Notes under the pieces: generated by a model | What the model was told of the DNA's origin: nothing | The model's input: only the letters and a program-made list of their open reading frames with translations | Database searches by the model: none | Made by a program: the position numbers and the translations under genes | Shown: positions 46,548-58,229 of the stretch, one piece after another | Numbering within the stretch: the stretch's first letter is position 1 | Layout: every line of letters begins with the position of its first letter | Source: Nothophaeocryptopus gaeumannii | Taxonomy: Eukaryota; Ascomycota; Dothideomycetes; Mycosphaerellales; Mycosphaerellaceae | Length of the DNA: 64,000 bases | Reading direction: 5' to 3' | NCBI GenBank assembly: GCA_031771865.1 | Contig: JASISA010000010.1 | Coordinates: 2,356,001-2,420,000 of the forward strand

Positions 46548-47289
46548 GGTCAGGAGGTCCCCTCTGGTGGCAGGGTGGTCGTGAGAAAGCGTGAGAGCGC
46601 AGGTTCAGGTCTTGCGGTGAGGAAAGTGCGCCCCTGCGCCGCTTGAAATGAAGCAGCAAAAGCGAAGGTGCAGTATCTGCACGCGTGTCGCACTTACCCT
46701 TCCTCAAAGAACACGTTTGCTGTCAAAAAGCTAGTCAGCGGCTCTGCTTCTCTGTGAAGTCTGGTACAGCTCTCAGGCAACGAAAGGACTCCGGCGCGGT
46801 CAACAAAGAACACAGAACCAGAAGCATGGCAGGCCATTCATGACGACGTTGACTGATGCCAAAGAAGAGGATTTTGCCCTCTCCTGATATTCCCCCATCT
46901 CGTGCACCACTGCCAAGGCGTTCACGGACGACGAGAATAGTGAAGAATCGCCCGCTATCGGTTCAGAAGTTCAGTGAGTCGTGAAGGCGGTCGTGACATG
47001 GAAAGCAGCACCAGAGGAGGCAAGTGCAGCCCTCAGCCCTCTTTCGATGCCGGCGTCCAGTCCTGGTGGATGTTGGGTAAAAGTGACGTTGTTGTGAAAG
47101 GTCCAAGTGGATTCCACCCCAGAAATAAGCTCGAGCCACGTTCCGCGGCCGTTGATCCCGTGAAGCTTGGTGTTGTCACTTGTGTCTCAATAATAAGTGA
47201 CACTGGCCACGCTCCGAGCCGTTCATCGCTCGAACAGCACCAACTCCACCCGATGCTACTGTAACAGGTTCCACATTTGCCCAAACATC
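46548..47289. other. Divergent intergenic region, membrane protein / OXR1
   Basis: About 0.74 kb shared by two divergent genes and probably containing both promoters. No clear TATA box or repeat was noticed. Confidence 0.5.
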
Positions 47290-48363
47290 ATGTCGATCGA
47301 GATTGACAACCACGACCTCTCCTCTCCGACTTCCACCTCCGAACACCACCACCACCACCACCACCATCATCCTCCCCGGCCTCCCCTACAGCCACCGCAA
47401 CAGTCGAACCCTTTGATGTCCACTCTCTCGTATTTCACCGAGCCTGTCCGATATACAGCCTCCGCCCTCCTTCGTCGACTCTCCGAAGACGAAGCTCCCA
47501 CACCGCTTGCTCGCGCGCTGAGCGCAAACTACAACGGCTCAATGACGGACCCCACAACTGGCGTGTACTATCCGCCTCAACTTCCCAAGCGGAAGAAGTC
47601 GCCTTTCCAACCGCCACCTCTCACACCACTCACCCTCTCTGGCTGGAAGAAGAGCACATCTGGGAAGGCAAGGCTATTACTGAAGGCAGTAGCAGAAGAG
47701 ATCAGACTGCTGGTTCCACCAAGGCTACAATTGATGGACGAGTGGAAGCTCATATATTCATTGGACCAAGACGGCAGCACACTATCCACCCTCTATGGCC
47801 TCTGCGACAAGTACCGAGGGAAACGGGGCGGTTTCGTAGTCGTTGTCCGCGATGCAACCGGAAGCGTATTTGGAGCATACCTCTCTGAGGCGCCCAAACC
47901 GCAATCACACTACTTCGGCAACGGCGAGTGCTTCCTCTGGCGAGCCTTCGTGCTACCTGCTCTACCGGACCTTATGGATCTCCCACCGCCGCCGAGCGCC
48001 GACACAACACACGCACAGCGCATGACGACAATAGGAATCGCGAAGAATCATTCCTCTGCATCCCTTGCTTCGCTGAACGTGCCAGGCACGAACGGCGTGA
48101 ACGGGCACAAATCTGGCACATCTACGCCTGAACGGATACGCTTCAAAGCATTCCCTTACACAGGAGAGAATGATTTCACAATGTACTGTCAACAGGACTA
48201 TTTGAGTGTGGGTGGCGGCGATGGGCATTATGGACTCTGGCTGGACCAGGGTCTGGGTAACGGTGTGAGCGACACGTGTCCAACATTTGGAAATGAGAAG
48301 CTCAGTGAAGAGGGGAGTAAATTCGAAGTAATGGGCGTGGAAGTATGGTACATTGGGTCATGA
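47290..48363 (+). CDS. OXR1: TLDc-domain oxidation resistance protein OXR1
   Basis: Intronless ORF; I choose ATG 47290 (MSIEIDNHDL), giving 357 residues, over an upstream in-frame TTG. The N-terminal 100 residues are low-complexity, with a nine-His run encoded by a CAC/CAT microsatellite at 47343-47371. The TLDc domain follows: LLPPRLQLMDEWKLIYSLDQ-like opening (here LVPPRLQLMDEWKLIYSLDQ), GSTLSTLYGLC, GFVVVVRDATGSVFGAYLSE, GNGECFLWRAF, and the C-terminal GGDGHYGLWLDQGLGNGVSD and VMGVEVWYIG. The domain protects against oxidative damage and in yeast interacts with the V-ATPase. A 60-residue insert before the last block is common in filamentous fungi. Cytosolic or mitochondrial location is possible. 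Confidence 0.95.
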   Translation: MSIEIDNHDLSSPTSTSEHHHHHHHHHPPRPPLQPPQQSNPLMSTLSYFTEPVRYTASALLRRLSEDEAPTPLARALSANYNGSMTDPTTGVYYPPQLPKRKKSPFQPPPLTPLTLSGWKKSTSGKARLLLKAVAEEIRLLVPPRLQLMDEWKLIYSLDQDGSTLSTLYGLCDKYRGKRGGFVVVVRDATGSVFGAYLSEAPKPQSHYFGNGECFLWRAFVLPALPDLMDLPPPPSADTTHAQRMTTIGIAKNHSSASLASLNVPGTNGVNGHKSGTSTPERIRFKAFPYTGENDFTMYCQQDYLSVGGGDGHYGLWLDQGLGNGVSDTCPTFGNEKLSEEGSKFEVMGVEVWYIGS

Positions 48364-48547
48364 TAGAAGCAGGACAGAACACTGCACGCTTTGGCGGTAG
48401 TGGGAAAAGGTAGGAATAGACGGACTGTGAACAGCATTTCCGGCAGGCGTCTGGCAGGCGAGGCGCTTGAATTGATAGAAGATACCCAAATCTGGCTCGA
48501 ACAACACCAAATCGATGATCTGACACTCAGCTCTTACGCCTCCAATC

Positions 48548-48836
48548 TCACTGCACGTGCCAAACCACCTGTCCGAGACGACTATCGAATTCACGACTTC
48601 TTTTCTCGCTACCCACTCTCTCTTTCTTGGCTGCTTCTCCGGCTTTCCTAGCTGCTTTTACATGGGCTTCTCTATCCTTCATTCCTGCTCTCTCACGAGC
48701 CTCTTCAGCTTCCGCGCTCGTGTAGCTTCTTTCTCCTGCTGTCTTCTAGCTTCGTATTACTGATCTGCTTGCAGTTGCGCTCTTGTAGGTGGTAAATGAA
48801 GAGAGCCCCGGCAGCAGCGAGATAGAAAATCAACAT
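48548..48836 (-). pseudogene. Remnant of a small membrane/charged-helix protein
   Basis: ATG 48836 opens a frame with one strong membrane helix (MLIFYLAAAGALFIYHLQER) that stops after 43 codons. In the two other frames the charged part continues: QQEKEATRARKLKRL in one, then AEAEEARERAGMKDREAHVK and AARKAGEAAKKERV in the other, to a TGA near 48548. This looks like one ORF (membrane anchor plus Lys/Glu/Ala coiled coil) broken by one or two indels. No homologue is known to me, so it could also be biased-composition noise. Confidence 0.35.
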
Positions 48837-49365
48837 TGTGAAGAGTAGGAGGAGGGGTGGAGATGGGTAAGTGAACAAGAGATACTGTTAATATGATGTG
48901 TGAGTTATGGAATAGGATTTTATCATCCTGCGATGTGAGCTCACATGCTTCAGTTATATCCTTTTCTAATTCCGACATGATGGGGCTTTGTACGAAATTA
49001 GTTGCGTAGACTTTTTGAGTTCGGAGGATAGGCATTAGTAGCTCCATGGCTGTACTAGGGTCCTACAAAATCTAAGGTATGTGAGACTTTCTAGCTCAGG
49101 CGCACTTTAACATTCCGACACGAGGCTCGAAATCACTGCAGGCAAAGCCACTGCAGTATTTGATATGCAGAAGAAAAAAACTGTAATATTGCTGGACTGG
49201 GGAAAGGCTGCTCTGCTTGAATCAACACCTATGACTGCCATCGAATCTATGCGTTTGCCCTCTTTCCGAGCTCCTTTTCCCACTCCTTCCATACATACGC
49301 ATAATGCACCACATCCGATCGAAGCTTATCCAGTCCCCTTCGTCCCAAGCATGATATTAACATAC

Positions 49366-49751
49366 CCTCCTATCATGCAGCAACTCACTGAACACCTCAC
49401 ATATCAAGTTCCCCTTTTCCGCATCCACACCTTCGATCTCCACGTCCGTAGGCGTGAATGTCGTCTTATCCTGCGGCCAGGGCTCAGGGAATCTCAGACA
49501 AGATTTTCCCGCGACGGGTTGGTCCACGACGAGTGGGAGGCCGGTGAATTTCGTTGAGTCGAAGGCGCCGGTTTTGACGGACCATGTCAAGTCTTTCAAA
49601 TGTTCCAGTGATAGGTCCTTCGGCAGGTGTCTGAATATCTGTGTCGTGTTTGCAAGAAGTGTCGTTAGAACTGTCTCCTTACGCAAGGGACGTCAGCACA
49701 GGCGGAGACTGCGGAATGGGCCCGTGAGCCAATCTGGGCTGAACGAAAAGC
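49366..49751 (-). CDS. Hypothetical gene, partial model
   Basis: An open stretch on the minus strand looks spliced: exon about 49751-49683, a 52-bp intron 49631-49682 (donor gtaagg, branch ttctaac, acceptor attcag), then exon 49630-49366 ending at a good donor gtatgt. The joined reading gives LTSLAHLPKDLSLEHLKDLT, WSVKTGAFDST and WPQDKTTFTPTDVEIEGVD. The start exon and everything after the second donor could not be placed. I do not recognise the protein. It could be an intact multi-exon gene or another decaying one. Confidence 0.35.
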
Positions 49752-51067
49752 TTGGCTCACTTGTTGTGAATCGGATCTCAACAACCACTAAGATGAAGGA
49801 ACCAGCATATAACAGCTGAACCAGCTATGTAACTGTACACTTAGGAGAAAGGAGCACTTGCCTTCCCCTAAGAGGTTCTCACAACATGGGATGCTAAGCA
49901 CACGTGACCAACTGACTCATCTCACAACATTACTTTGCTCACCTACTTTCACTATCTTAACTCTCTCTGTCTTCAACGTCTCCACCTCTGAAACCCTCAT
50001 CCGCTACGCAGACTTGGCTGAACGAATGGCTGTCGCAATTTTGAGGCACTTGCAACGATGATGAGTAATCGGGGGGACATCCGATGGGCAGGCTTTGCCA
50101 CAATCTACACTACTCGCCTTCCTAAACAACCATCTTCCAAATTCGCCTTCCCGATCGGACCAGTCTCCCTGATTGAACAGAATCTCGTTTAGCAATCGCC
50201 GCGCAGCATCGCGCTCACACAAATCAACACAGATATGTCTCACTATCAATCAAACATCCGCCAAGCGGCGAAGACCGCTTTCTCCACAATGTGTTGGTTT
50301 TTCAGCGACCTTGAATAGCTTAACCACCGACACTATACTAGCTTCTTTGACCCAGGGCCTTCTAACCACACTAAAACAATGCAACATTCTCCAAAATGAC
50401 TCGGAGCCGACCACTTCGTTCCTCTCCGCGACAACTCGCCGTATTCTGATCCGAATCAGATAGCGAGGATGGGGTGATGGACTCTTCCCACCGGAACAGA
50501 AACCATTCTTCAAGATGCCCGGTTGGGTGGCTAGCTGATTGAATGTGCCGACAAGAGGATAAGGTATAACCGATTCTACCGTTACTACTGAACGAAGCAT
50601 TGGAGGGTTGAGGTTGGATGCTCCGAACTGCTCGCCCTTTAGCTCAGGACAGGAATATGGCGAAATCAGAGGATCCCTCTAGCCTCAAAGTCAAGGAGGG
50701 AGACGGGGTCTCTGAGTATGTCTTGGACCTGGGTTGAAGATCAGCTCGACTTCAGCCAACGTATGATGTTCCGATAAGGAAGCCAACGGTGGCAGCAGTA
50801 TCAGAAACTAGACGGCCGACGACGAGGAACAAGATTCGTTGAGATGAACGAAACGACAATCATCTATGAGAATGCATCAGCGAATACAAGATGCAAGAGG
50901 GAAGAAACTCGTCAGTGTCGTAAGCATTGCGTGCTCCACGCCATTGACAGCCCTCCCTGTCTAGCGCAAGTCCAGAGCCACGCAGGGAAACACTTCACCA
51001 ACGAATGTCGATGCTAAAAAATGCGGCAGACCACGAAAACACGGACACCAGGTGGAGAACAAAGTCC
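49752..51067. other. Intergenic region, no gene recognised
   Basis: About 1.3 kb. Minus-strand frames at 50004-50249 and 50250-50600 are open but start without ATG or lack domains. Nothing else of note was seen. Confidence 0.4.
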
Positions 51068-52145
51068 TCAAACCCGCGCCTCGTTCCGAATATGCATTAC
51101 ATCCAGGATACTGCGACGAATCTTCCGCATTCTACTCCCGGTTCGCTTCATGCTAGTAGTCTTTCCCTTCAGACTGTCGTTTGCGCTTCTGCAGTCGATA
51201 CTCCCGGTTCTCCGAAACTCGCTGATGACGGGCGGTGGGCTCAGTAATCCGGCTTTCTCAAAGGCAGCTTCTCTCGACGCGGGCTTATGCAAACCGCGGT
51301 CACCTGTGAGCCGGTTGTACACTTGCTTGCCTTCGGAGACTTTGAGAACGGGAACGGAGACGTCTCGTTTCAGCTGCTGTTGATGTGGAGCGGGAGGTTC
51401 GATGTGTTCGGGCATGCTGTTGGGTCCGCCGCTGGAGTACGCGCGGTCGACGTACTTGGCCTTGATGAAGGATATCAGGTGCTCGATGTCGGCGTCGTTG
51501 GACATTGCACCTAAGCTGACTCGGATCACGCCTAGGGCTTCGCCCATATATTCCGCTTGGGCTCCGAACATCTATGGCCATGGTTGAACGCCATCTTGAG
51601 TTCGTTGGGAGCCCAATTCAGATAGTTTGCAGTACCTCCTGGGTTGCACAGGGACCGGACCCTGACGGCGATTTTCACTTGATTGGCTTCGGATTCAAAT
51701 TCTATGAAAGGGACAAGCCCGCCGCGGTGTTTCTGGATGCTGAATGCAATTGTTGCACCCTGAAGATGTGGCTCGCCGTAGATGGCACTCTGGTCCTTGT
51801 GGATCTTGACAACATGAATACCATTCAGGTGCTTGAGAAAGACTAGCTCGTCGTAGAGCTTCTTGATTAGACGGGTCGTACGCATCGAAATATACTTCAT
51901 CGGCGCTGAACCATGGAGCTTTCGATGCGTGTCGATCGCGCAATATCGAGTGCGAATATAGCGGTAAACCGCAGAGTGCCGTCTTCTAGTCGACTGTGGA
52001 GGCTGGCCGACTTCTGCGTAACCCAATGGTCGTTGACTGCAATGACCATATCGACAGTCCCGCCACCGAAGAATCCGCGGCTCTCCATGACTTTCCAAGC
52101 AGACTTTCTGACAATCAAAGCTCCAAGACGAGGGATAGTCTAGGA
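51068..52145 (-). pseudogene. Molybdenum cofactor sulfurase relic, 5'-truncated and frameshifted
   Basis: The C-terminal half of the aminotransferase-class-V domain is readable in three frames on the minus strand: LGALIVRKSAWKVMESR with FFGGGTVDMVIAVNDHWVTQ and LEDGTLRFTAIFALDIA (about 52130-51935); then DTHRKLHGSAPMKYIS, TRLIKKLYDEL, RSLCNPGG and FNHGHRC (about 51935-51560); then RVSLGAMSNDADIEHLISF and a long tail to the stop at 51068. Frame changes at about 51935 and 51565, plus another near 52125, break the gene. The N-terminal half with the PLP-binding lysine is not found upstream. The family matures Mo-hydroxylases by adding sulfur to the cofactor. The relic is not expected to be functional. 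Confidence 0.8.
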
Positions 52146-52189
52146 CGGGAACATGGACCGTTTCCTGGAGTCCTGCCGATCGGTTCAAG

Positions 52190-54925
52190 AGATGTCGTCG
52201 GCATACCTATACAAGCACAAAGGAACGTGTCGTTGGTTCGAGTTCACATTCCTTTGTCTTGCGCCATGCGCCGTGCACCATACTGCTGGAAATAGTGCGC
52301 AGCTGACTCCGCAGAGGCAGCCTGTGTCTATCTGCTCTCCATCCCAAGAAAGCGGGCTTTCACCTAGAGCCGGCTTAGACAATGGGAATGAAGACTACCG
52401 TGAGTATTCACAGCAATGATATTCGATCTCCACTTGTGCTTTTGCCGCCATGTAACTACTGCACTCAAGCGAACAACAAATGCACTCGGCGCATCTGTTG
52501 CATCTCTCCGAGTTTCTGTGCCGCATTTTGGCGAGGCTGGTGCGAATCAGGCCGCATGCATGCACAGGCGGCGCATGCACCTGTTGCATACGCGTGCGTT
52601 GAAGACTTTATGTTCCCTTGTTCGGGCCTGGCGGTTTGCCTACGGTCTCCGTGTGTGCTCATGTTTCAGTAGTCCTGGCCTGGTCAAGAAGGGGTCAACG
52701 AGGTCTCGCCACCTCGCCTTGTTGCTTGCATTGGTCATAGCGGACAATGTTCAGGTCTTCAGAGACGGAGAAAGGGGTGCGTTGTACGGCGTGACAGACG
52801 CCACTTTGTTTGAAGAGAGCAACGGTCGCTGCATCGTACTGTACCGCAAGAACCGAAGCGAGGCATGGATCAAGAGCCGTCCGCACCTAGAGTATTGTGA
52901 TGATGAAGGAGCAGAGGGAAGGCCATCCGCGTAGTACATGGAGGCATCATTTCTCCTGCGCGGGAGATTGGACGCTGCGAAGAAGTGAAAGTCGGCCGAG
53001 GGCGAGAGGACATCAAATTTCCAGCAAGGCTTGGACCTGCTTGCCTGAGGCATGGTAGCCTGGCCGACATCGACTTCCTCGCCCGCGAATCCTTACGCGC
53101 GCCATAGAATACACAATGCCAACCTCACCTGCTTCAATGTAGTAGCATCCCACTTCCACCACGGAGAATGCTGTCCGCTGGAGAAAAACGAGTACGCGAA
53201 TGGGATGAAAAGGGGCATCTTGACGTGCTGTACACATCAGCTTGTCCACGGCACACGCATTACTCCAAAATTCCGCTCATCGAGAACACACGACCTCTGC
53301 CCGCATGAGGAAATTTAATTGCACCAATCGACACACGACACCCGATCAATTGCGCGCAGATGGTTCGGCGTCGGTACTGATCAGTCTCTCGATACCCTTC
53401 CCATGCCGCATCTGAAACATCTGCAGCCCAAGACCAAGATGCCATTACGACAGCTGACCCGTCAGCGAGATTGACTGCTCACTTTTCAGGGATCGCTTCA
53501 ACCGGTAGTCAGGGCTTCTACGCTGGGCTTGACAGAACAGCATCGACTCCAAGTCGTCGCTCTGGAGTGATCACGGCTTTTTGGGGATTTTCCTGGGTAC
53601 TGTGCAAGTGTCTGCGTCGCAGCTAGAATTTTTAGAACGCAACGACTGCTTTGGTCTGGTGTGGTAGCTCGGATCTCTTGGTCATTACTGCGACGAGCTT
53701 GAGATGTGGTGCCAAGCCTCTGTTCTTGCGTCGACAACGGTGCTCAAGGAAAAGCAAAATGCATCTCTCGCTCGTACTCCTTTTGTTGACATCCGTTGCA
53801 TGAGTCTGAAGGCGCAGACTTCTGAGTAGAAAAACGGAGCACCTCCTCCAGGATACTATAGTGCTTTCCAGATCACGAGTGCTTGACCAACCATCCCGGC
53901 ACCTATGCTCTTGTGTCTTCTAGGGACCAGAGAGACTTGGAAGCGGTGTCTATTCGCTACCTATCGACGAGGCATCATTCTCCAAACAGAGTTTGCACAA
54001 GATCAAGGCTATAGCAAGCCGCATGTGAAAAGCCATTGGCGAGTATGATCCTTACCTTTATCGTATCTGCACGAGATGAGTCTGTGATCTGACGTGCATT
54101 ATTGATAGCTATTCTAACACACAACAGGATGTCTTCCCAGACCGCAGCAATAACAACGACACTGTGACACTGCCATCAATCGTGGACATAGATCATTCAT
54201 AGACCCGCGAGATCGAGCCCCACTGAGTGCATTCTGCGACGAAAATAGCTTTGCTGCCCAATTTCATCGCCAGCAACAACATCGTGATATGCTTTCAGGG
54301 TTGTTTGTATATGTCATTTGCCGTCGATGCCAGACACGTGCTGGCGGCCTGCTCTCCCACGCCAAACGGGCCTGAACGGTTGCTTCGCGGACGATATCTA
54401 CAGAGTTCAGACCTACGACCGTGCATAACAACAGGTCAAGTCGCCGAGGGCCTGCTGTTGGCCACGCAGTACTTGATCACACAGGCCTCGGCTGGCCGTA
54501 CTTGTGTATCTAGGCAGCACCATGCGAAAACCATATGCTGGACTATATCCGCGCCCGCCCCTAGACCCTGCTACCAGGTGTGCGCTGTTACTCCAACCTT
54601 GGCATTACTGAACATCAGCCTGTTCCTACGGACAACTTCCAAGACCAATGTCCCCGAATGAGAAGCACATTGCTAAGGATGGAAGACAGCACAGCCGTCT
54701 GTATCCGGCGAGCTCCATCTGGAGACAGAGACTGGAGAATGGCTGGGCGAAGGTCGCACCTCAGATGTGTATAAAGGTCCCCAAGGCAACCCGCCTTCTG
54801 ATCCTCATCAACTCATCCACACTCACTACCATCAGCAACTCAGCAGCTCCAAGCAACTCAGCTCCTTCCATCTCATCGCTCGTTCAGTCAACTTCCTCAA
54901 TACAACACCATCAACACCAGCAATC
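52190..54925. other. Intergenic region upstream of the secreted-protein gene
   Basis: About 2.7 kb. The longest plus frame (52416-52934, 172 codons) has no start context, domains or family likeness. No remains of the missing 5' half of the sulfurase gene were recognised. The right end is the promoter of the small secreted protein (TATA at 54770, CT/CA-rich leader). Confidence 0.45.
54770..54775 (+). promoter_or_regulatory. TATA box of the small secreted protein gene
   Basis: tataaa, about 150 bp upstream of the ATG at 54926 and followed by a CA/CT-rich leader (repeated actca, caact, tcatc words), typical of strongly expressed fungal genes. Confidence 0.65.
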
Positions 54926-55586
54926 ATGCAGTACAAATACATCGCCGCCACTGTCGCCTCTCTGGCCGTCAGCAATGCCATTGCCAACCCTCTTCCTGTC
55001 CCGGAGGCGGAATACCCAGAAGCTGAGGTATACTATCATCCTTCATCGAATACCATCGCCCAAAAGCTAACGAGTTTGGAAGGTCGCCGAAATTCTCGGA
55101 CGCTCAGTAGAAGCCCGAGCTGAGCACGCAGTCTTTGCCCAGAATGTCGGGAACAGTTTCCAACAGATCAACCAATTCGCGACAAACAACAACAAGGACA
55201 TCGGCAATCTCGTCGCCGATAAGCTTGTTCCGGAGTGTCACGGTGTAGACTGCCTCGACCTCAACAAGCTCAATAAGAAGCTCGACGAGCTCGAACGCAA
55301 GAAGATGGTCCGCCGCGGTGTCAACACTGCTCAAGCTGCTGAAATCGTCAACCGCGCTCAGGGCTACGCCATCAGCCACAACAACGACTATGGCATCTTT
55401 GGATATGGAGGGTCTGGCCATGGTACTGACTGCGTAGGCCTCTGCCTGACAGGCGGTCTTCTCGAGGGTCTCACTGGCGATATCACTCTTGGGAAGAGCG
55501 ACAATTACGATTACAGCAACTACGGTGGCGGTGCTTTCGGAGAGAGCAGCGGTGGTCGTGGCCGTGGATGCCACTGGTGCGAGTAG
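54926..55586 (+). CDS. Small secreted Cys/Gly-rich protein
   Basis: Two exons, 54926-55027 and 55083-55586, with a 55-bp intron (donor gtatac, branch gctaac, acceptor ggaag), give 201 residues. The signal peptide is clear (MQYKYIAATVASLAVSNAIA, cleavage before NPLPVP). The mature part has a helical, Asn/Gln-rich middle (FAQNVGNSFQQINQFATNNN), six Cys in three pairs (VPECHGVDC, TDCVGLC, GCHWC), and a Gly/Tyr/Ser-rich end. RR and KR-like sites may allow processing. Size, secretion and even Cys number fit an apoplastic effector-like or wall protein, but no family is recognised. A TATA box and CA/CT leader suggest strong expression. Confidence 0.85.
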
Positions 55587-56282
55587 AAGTGATGGGAACG
55601 ATGAGATGGACTGTGATGCGATGAGAAATGGTTTAACAAAGTCGATCCTTTAGGCGTGGCAGCAACAGCATGAGTTACAAAGATGGGCGTATGGGTTCGA
55701 TCCAAAGTATAATCGGGTGGTTAATGGTCTGTTATCGATCAAATAGTAATGCAAACGAGTTTCATTGCCATTGCATACAGCCTCCCATCTTTCTCTACAT
55801 GGTCTCTTCGCATCAATTCGACTGCAACAACGCGGGCATCACTGTTTTGACACGAGTAGATGATTGAAATCTTTTCTTTGCCCGCGATCCACCCACCACT
55901 TCTTCAGAGTCGCAATCGATTACGTCTGCTCGATCGCTCTTCAATCATCTTCGAACTACTAATTCTCTAACCTTCCTTTCAATATTTCACCACATCATTG
56001 ATGAGCCCTCACCCTCGGGTCTACCTCCCCATTCCGTCCCGGCGTCATCCCCAAAACAGCCTGGCCGGCAGATCATTCGATAACGACAGCACGCCATCCC
56101 AACAAACAACCATCCATTCCTCCGCCAATGCCATATTTCTCTGATTTCTTTCTCAAACACTTACGAGTCAGAATACTGCTGTCAGATCCTCCTGTTCCTG
56201 TATGATCGACTGCTAAGCGAACCAGATCCGCGCGGCTTGGCACTTGGACAGCAGCGACGAGGGTACGAGGTATTGCTGGGAT
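55587..56282. other. Intergenic region
   Basis: About 0.7 kb between two plus-strand genes. A chance match to a tRNA B-box (ggttcgatcc, 55695) lacks a pairing T-stem. No other structure was seen. Confidence 0.5.
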
Positions 56283-58225
56283 ATGGCTTCCGATGAAACC
56301 GGCATGCAGGCGCAGGGAAATGGTAAATCAAAGAACGAAGCTGTCGTTCAAGTCAACTCGCAGGATGCAGAGGCATACCAGGAAACCGGCATCACATTCG
56401 TCCGCCCCTCCACCGCCGCCGGCCCATCCAGAGCAGCCGTATCGCCTGAGGAGAGAGAAGCTGACTTCGTCACCCTCAACGAAATCCGCGACCTCTCTCG
56501 CGGTCTTGAACAACGACATATCTCGCTCATCGCCATTGCCGGAGCGATAGGTACAGGACTGTTCCTTGGCCTGGGATCTTCGATTCAGACGGCTGGGCCG
56601 CTAGGTGCGCTTTTGGGGTATCTGACTGTGGGGTTGATTGTGTGTGCTGTGCAGTTTGCGCTGGGAGAAGTCACGGCGTTACTGCCGGTGACAGGGAGTT
56701 TTGTCAGACATGCGGAGTTCTTGGTTGATCCTGTGAGTGAGGTGATCGAAGATGCGTGGGGGAAATGGATAGGGAGCGTGTTGTATTGAGTGATGGTGCT
56801 AATTCGTGCATACGTTGTAGGCCATGGGATTTGCCATAGGATGGAACATTGTGAGTTGAGAGACTTATGAAGTCTGATATTCTTAGGGCTGTTGCATCTA
56901 CTAACAAATACTGTTTCTAGGTCTATGGAAATTGGCTGTCGATTCCAGCTGAGATCTCTGCCATATGTGTGCTATTTCAGTATTGGACTGATGTGAACTC
57001 CTCAATATGGATCATCCTCGTCATCGTGATGACCTTCGCCGTTGGCATGTCTCTAATCAGAGTCTACGGTATCTGCAAGCTCACTCACAGATTGAGCGTA
57101 ATTCTTTACTGATTGTTACCAGGCGAGGTCGAATTCTGGTTCGCCCTCCTCAAAATTGCCTTCATCATCTTCCTCATTATTCTCGGCCTAGTCATATCCC
57201 TTGGCGGCGTCACCGGAGTCGAGCGCTTGGGTTTCCATTACTGGAAGGACCCCGGACCATTCGTGGAGTACATTGGCACCGGCTTTTGGGGCAAGTTCTT
57301 GGGCTACTGGGCATGCATGAGCGCAGCAATCTTCTCCTTCGCCGGTACAGAGTCAGTCGCCATGGCCGCAGCAGAGACTCATAAACCTCGACAGGTGATC
57401 CCGCGCGCTTGCAAACGGGTCTTCTTCCGAGTTGCCGTGTTTTACCTACTTTCGGTGCTGGTCGTTGGTATGCTGGTGGCCAGTGATGATCCGCGCTTGG
57501 ACGACGAGTCTGGAACTGCTGCACAGTCGCCTTTTGTGATTGCTGCCTCGGCTGCTGGCATCAAGGCCATTCCGTCGATTGTCAATGCGATTGTCATTAC
57601 ATCAGCCTGGAGTGCTTCAAATCAGGCTTTGCTGGCCGGAACCCGGGTGCTCTATGCCTTGGCTCTCAAGAAGCAGGCACCAAAGATCTTCCTCCGCACG
57701 ACACCGTGGGGTGTGCCATATATGTGTGTGCTGCTGCAATCGGCTTTCATGTTCCTTGCTTTCATGAGCTTGTCGAACGGCGCCTTGACGGTTTTCTGGT
57801 GGTTTGTGGACCTCTCGGCTTGTGGAGTCCTCATCAGCTGGATCAGCATTCTGGTCAACCACCAGCGTCTGCTTTTGGCCATGAAGAAGCAGTTCATCCC
57901 CTACTCTTTACTGCCATGGCACAATAGCTGGACACGGTACTCCACTCCTGTAGCTCTGGTCATGACCGTGACCATCCTCTTCACCGCTGGTTTCTCTACG
58001 TTCACGAAGGGTAACTGGTCGACCGCAACCTTCGTGTCCAGTTATTTGGACATTCCACTCGTACTCATCGCCTTCTGCTTGTGGAAGTTCATCAAAGGCA
58101 CCAAGTTCGTCAAGCTCGAGGATATCCCTCTCAAGGAAGCTTTCGACGAGATTGTGCGGAAGCCCGAGATGCCAGAGCCGAAGTCGAAGGGCTGGAGAAA
58201 GTGGATTGGCCTCCTGTGGGATTAA
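56283..58225 (+). CDS. Amino acid permease (fungal APC/YAT family)
   Basis: Four exons, 56283-56732, 56821-56850 (a 30-bp micro-exon), 56921-57068 and 57123-58225; the introns are 88, 70 and 54 bp. They give 576 residues. The start is ATG 56283; an in-frame TTG at 56244 is ignored. Family landmarks are an N-terminal soluble region to about residue 75, then GLEQRHISLIAIAGAIGTGLF, FVRHAEFLVDP joined to AMGFAIGWNI by the micro-exon, VYGNWLSIPAEISA, FAGTESVAMAAAETHKPRQV, SAWSASNQALLAGTRVLYAL and 12 expected spans. The tail ends KSKGWRKWIGLLWD. It imports amino acids with protons at the plasma membrane; substrate specificity is not readable. The stop lies 4 bp from the stop of the convergent Zn2Cys6 gene. 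Confidence 0.95.
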
Positions 58226-58229
58226 GACA

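Noticed and set aside
51574..52188. Reading the sulfurase region as a functional gene with introns
   Set aside because: Frame changes occur inside conserved blocks with no room for an intron, so decay or sequence error is the better explanation.
52416..52934. 172-codon plus-strand frame
   Set aside because: Opposite strand is equally open, no family likeness, no start context; treated as spacer.
55670..55720. tRNA B-box-like ggttcgatcc
   Set aside because: Flanking bases cannot form a T-stem and no acceptor or anticodon arm fits.
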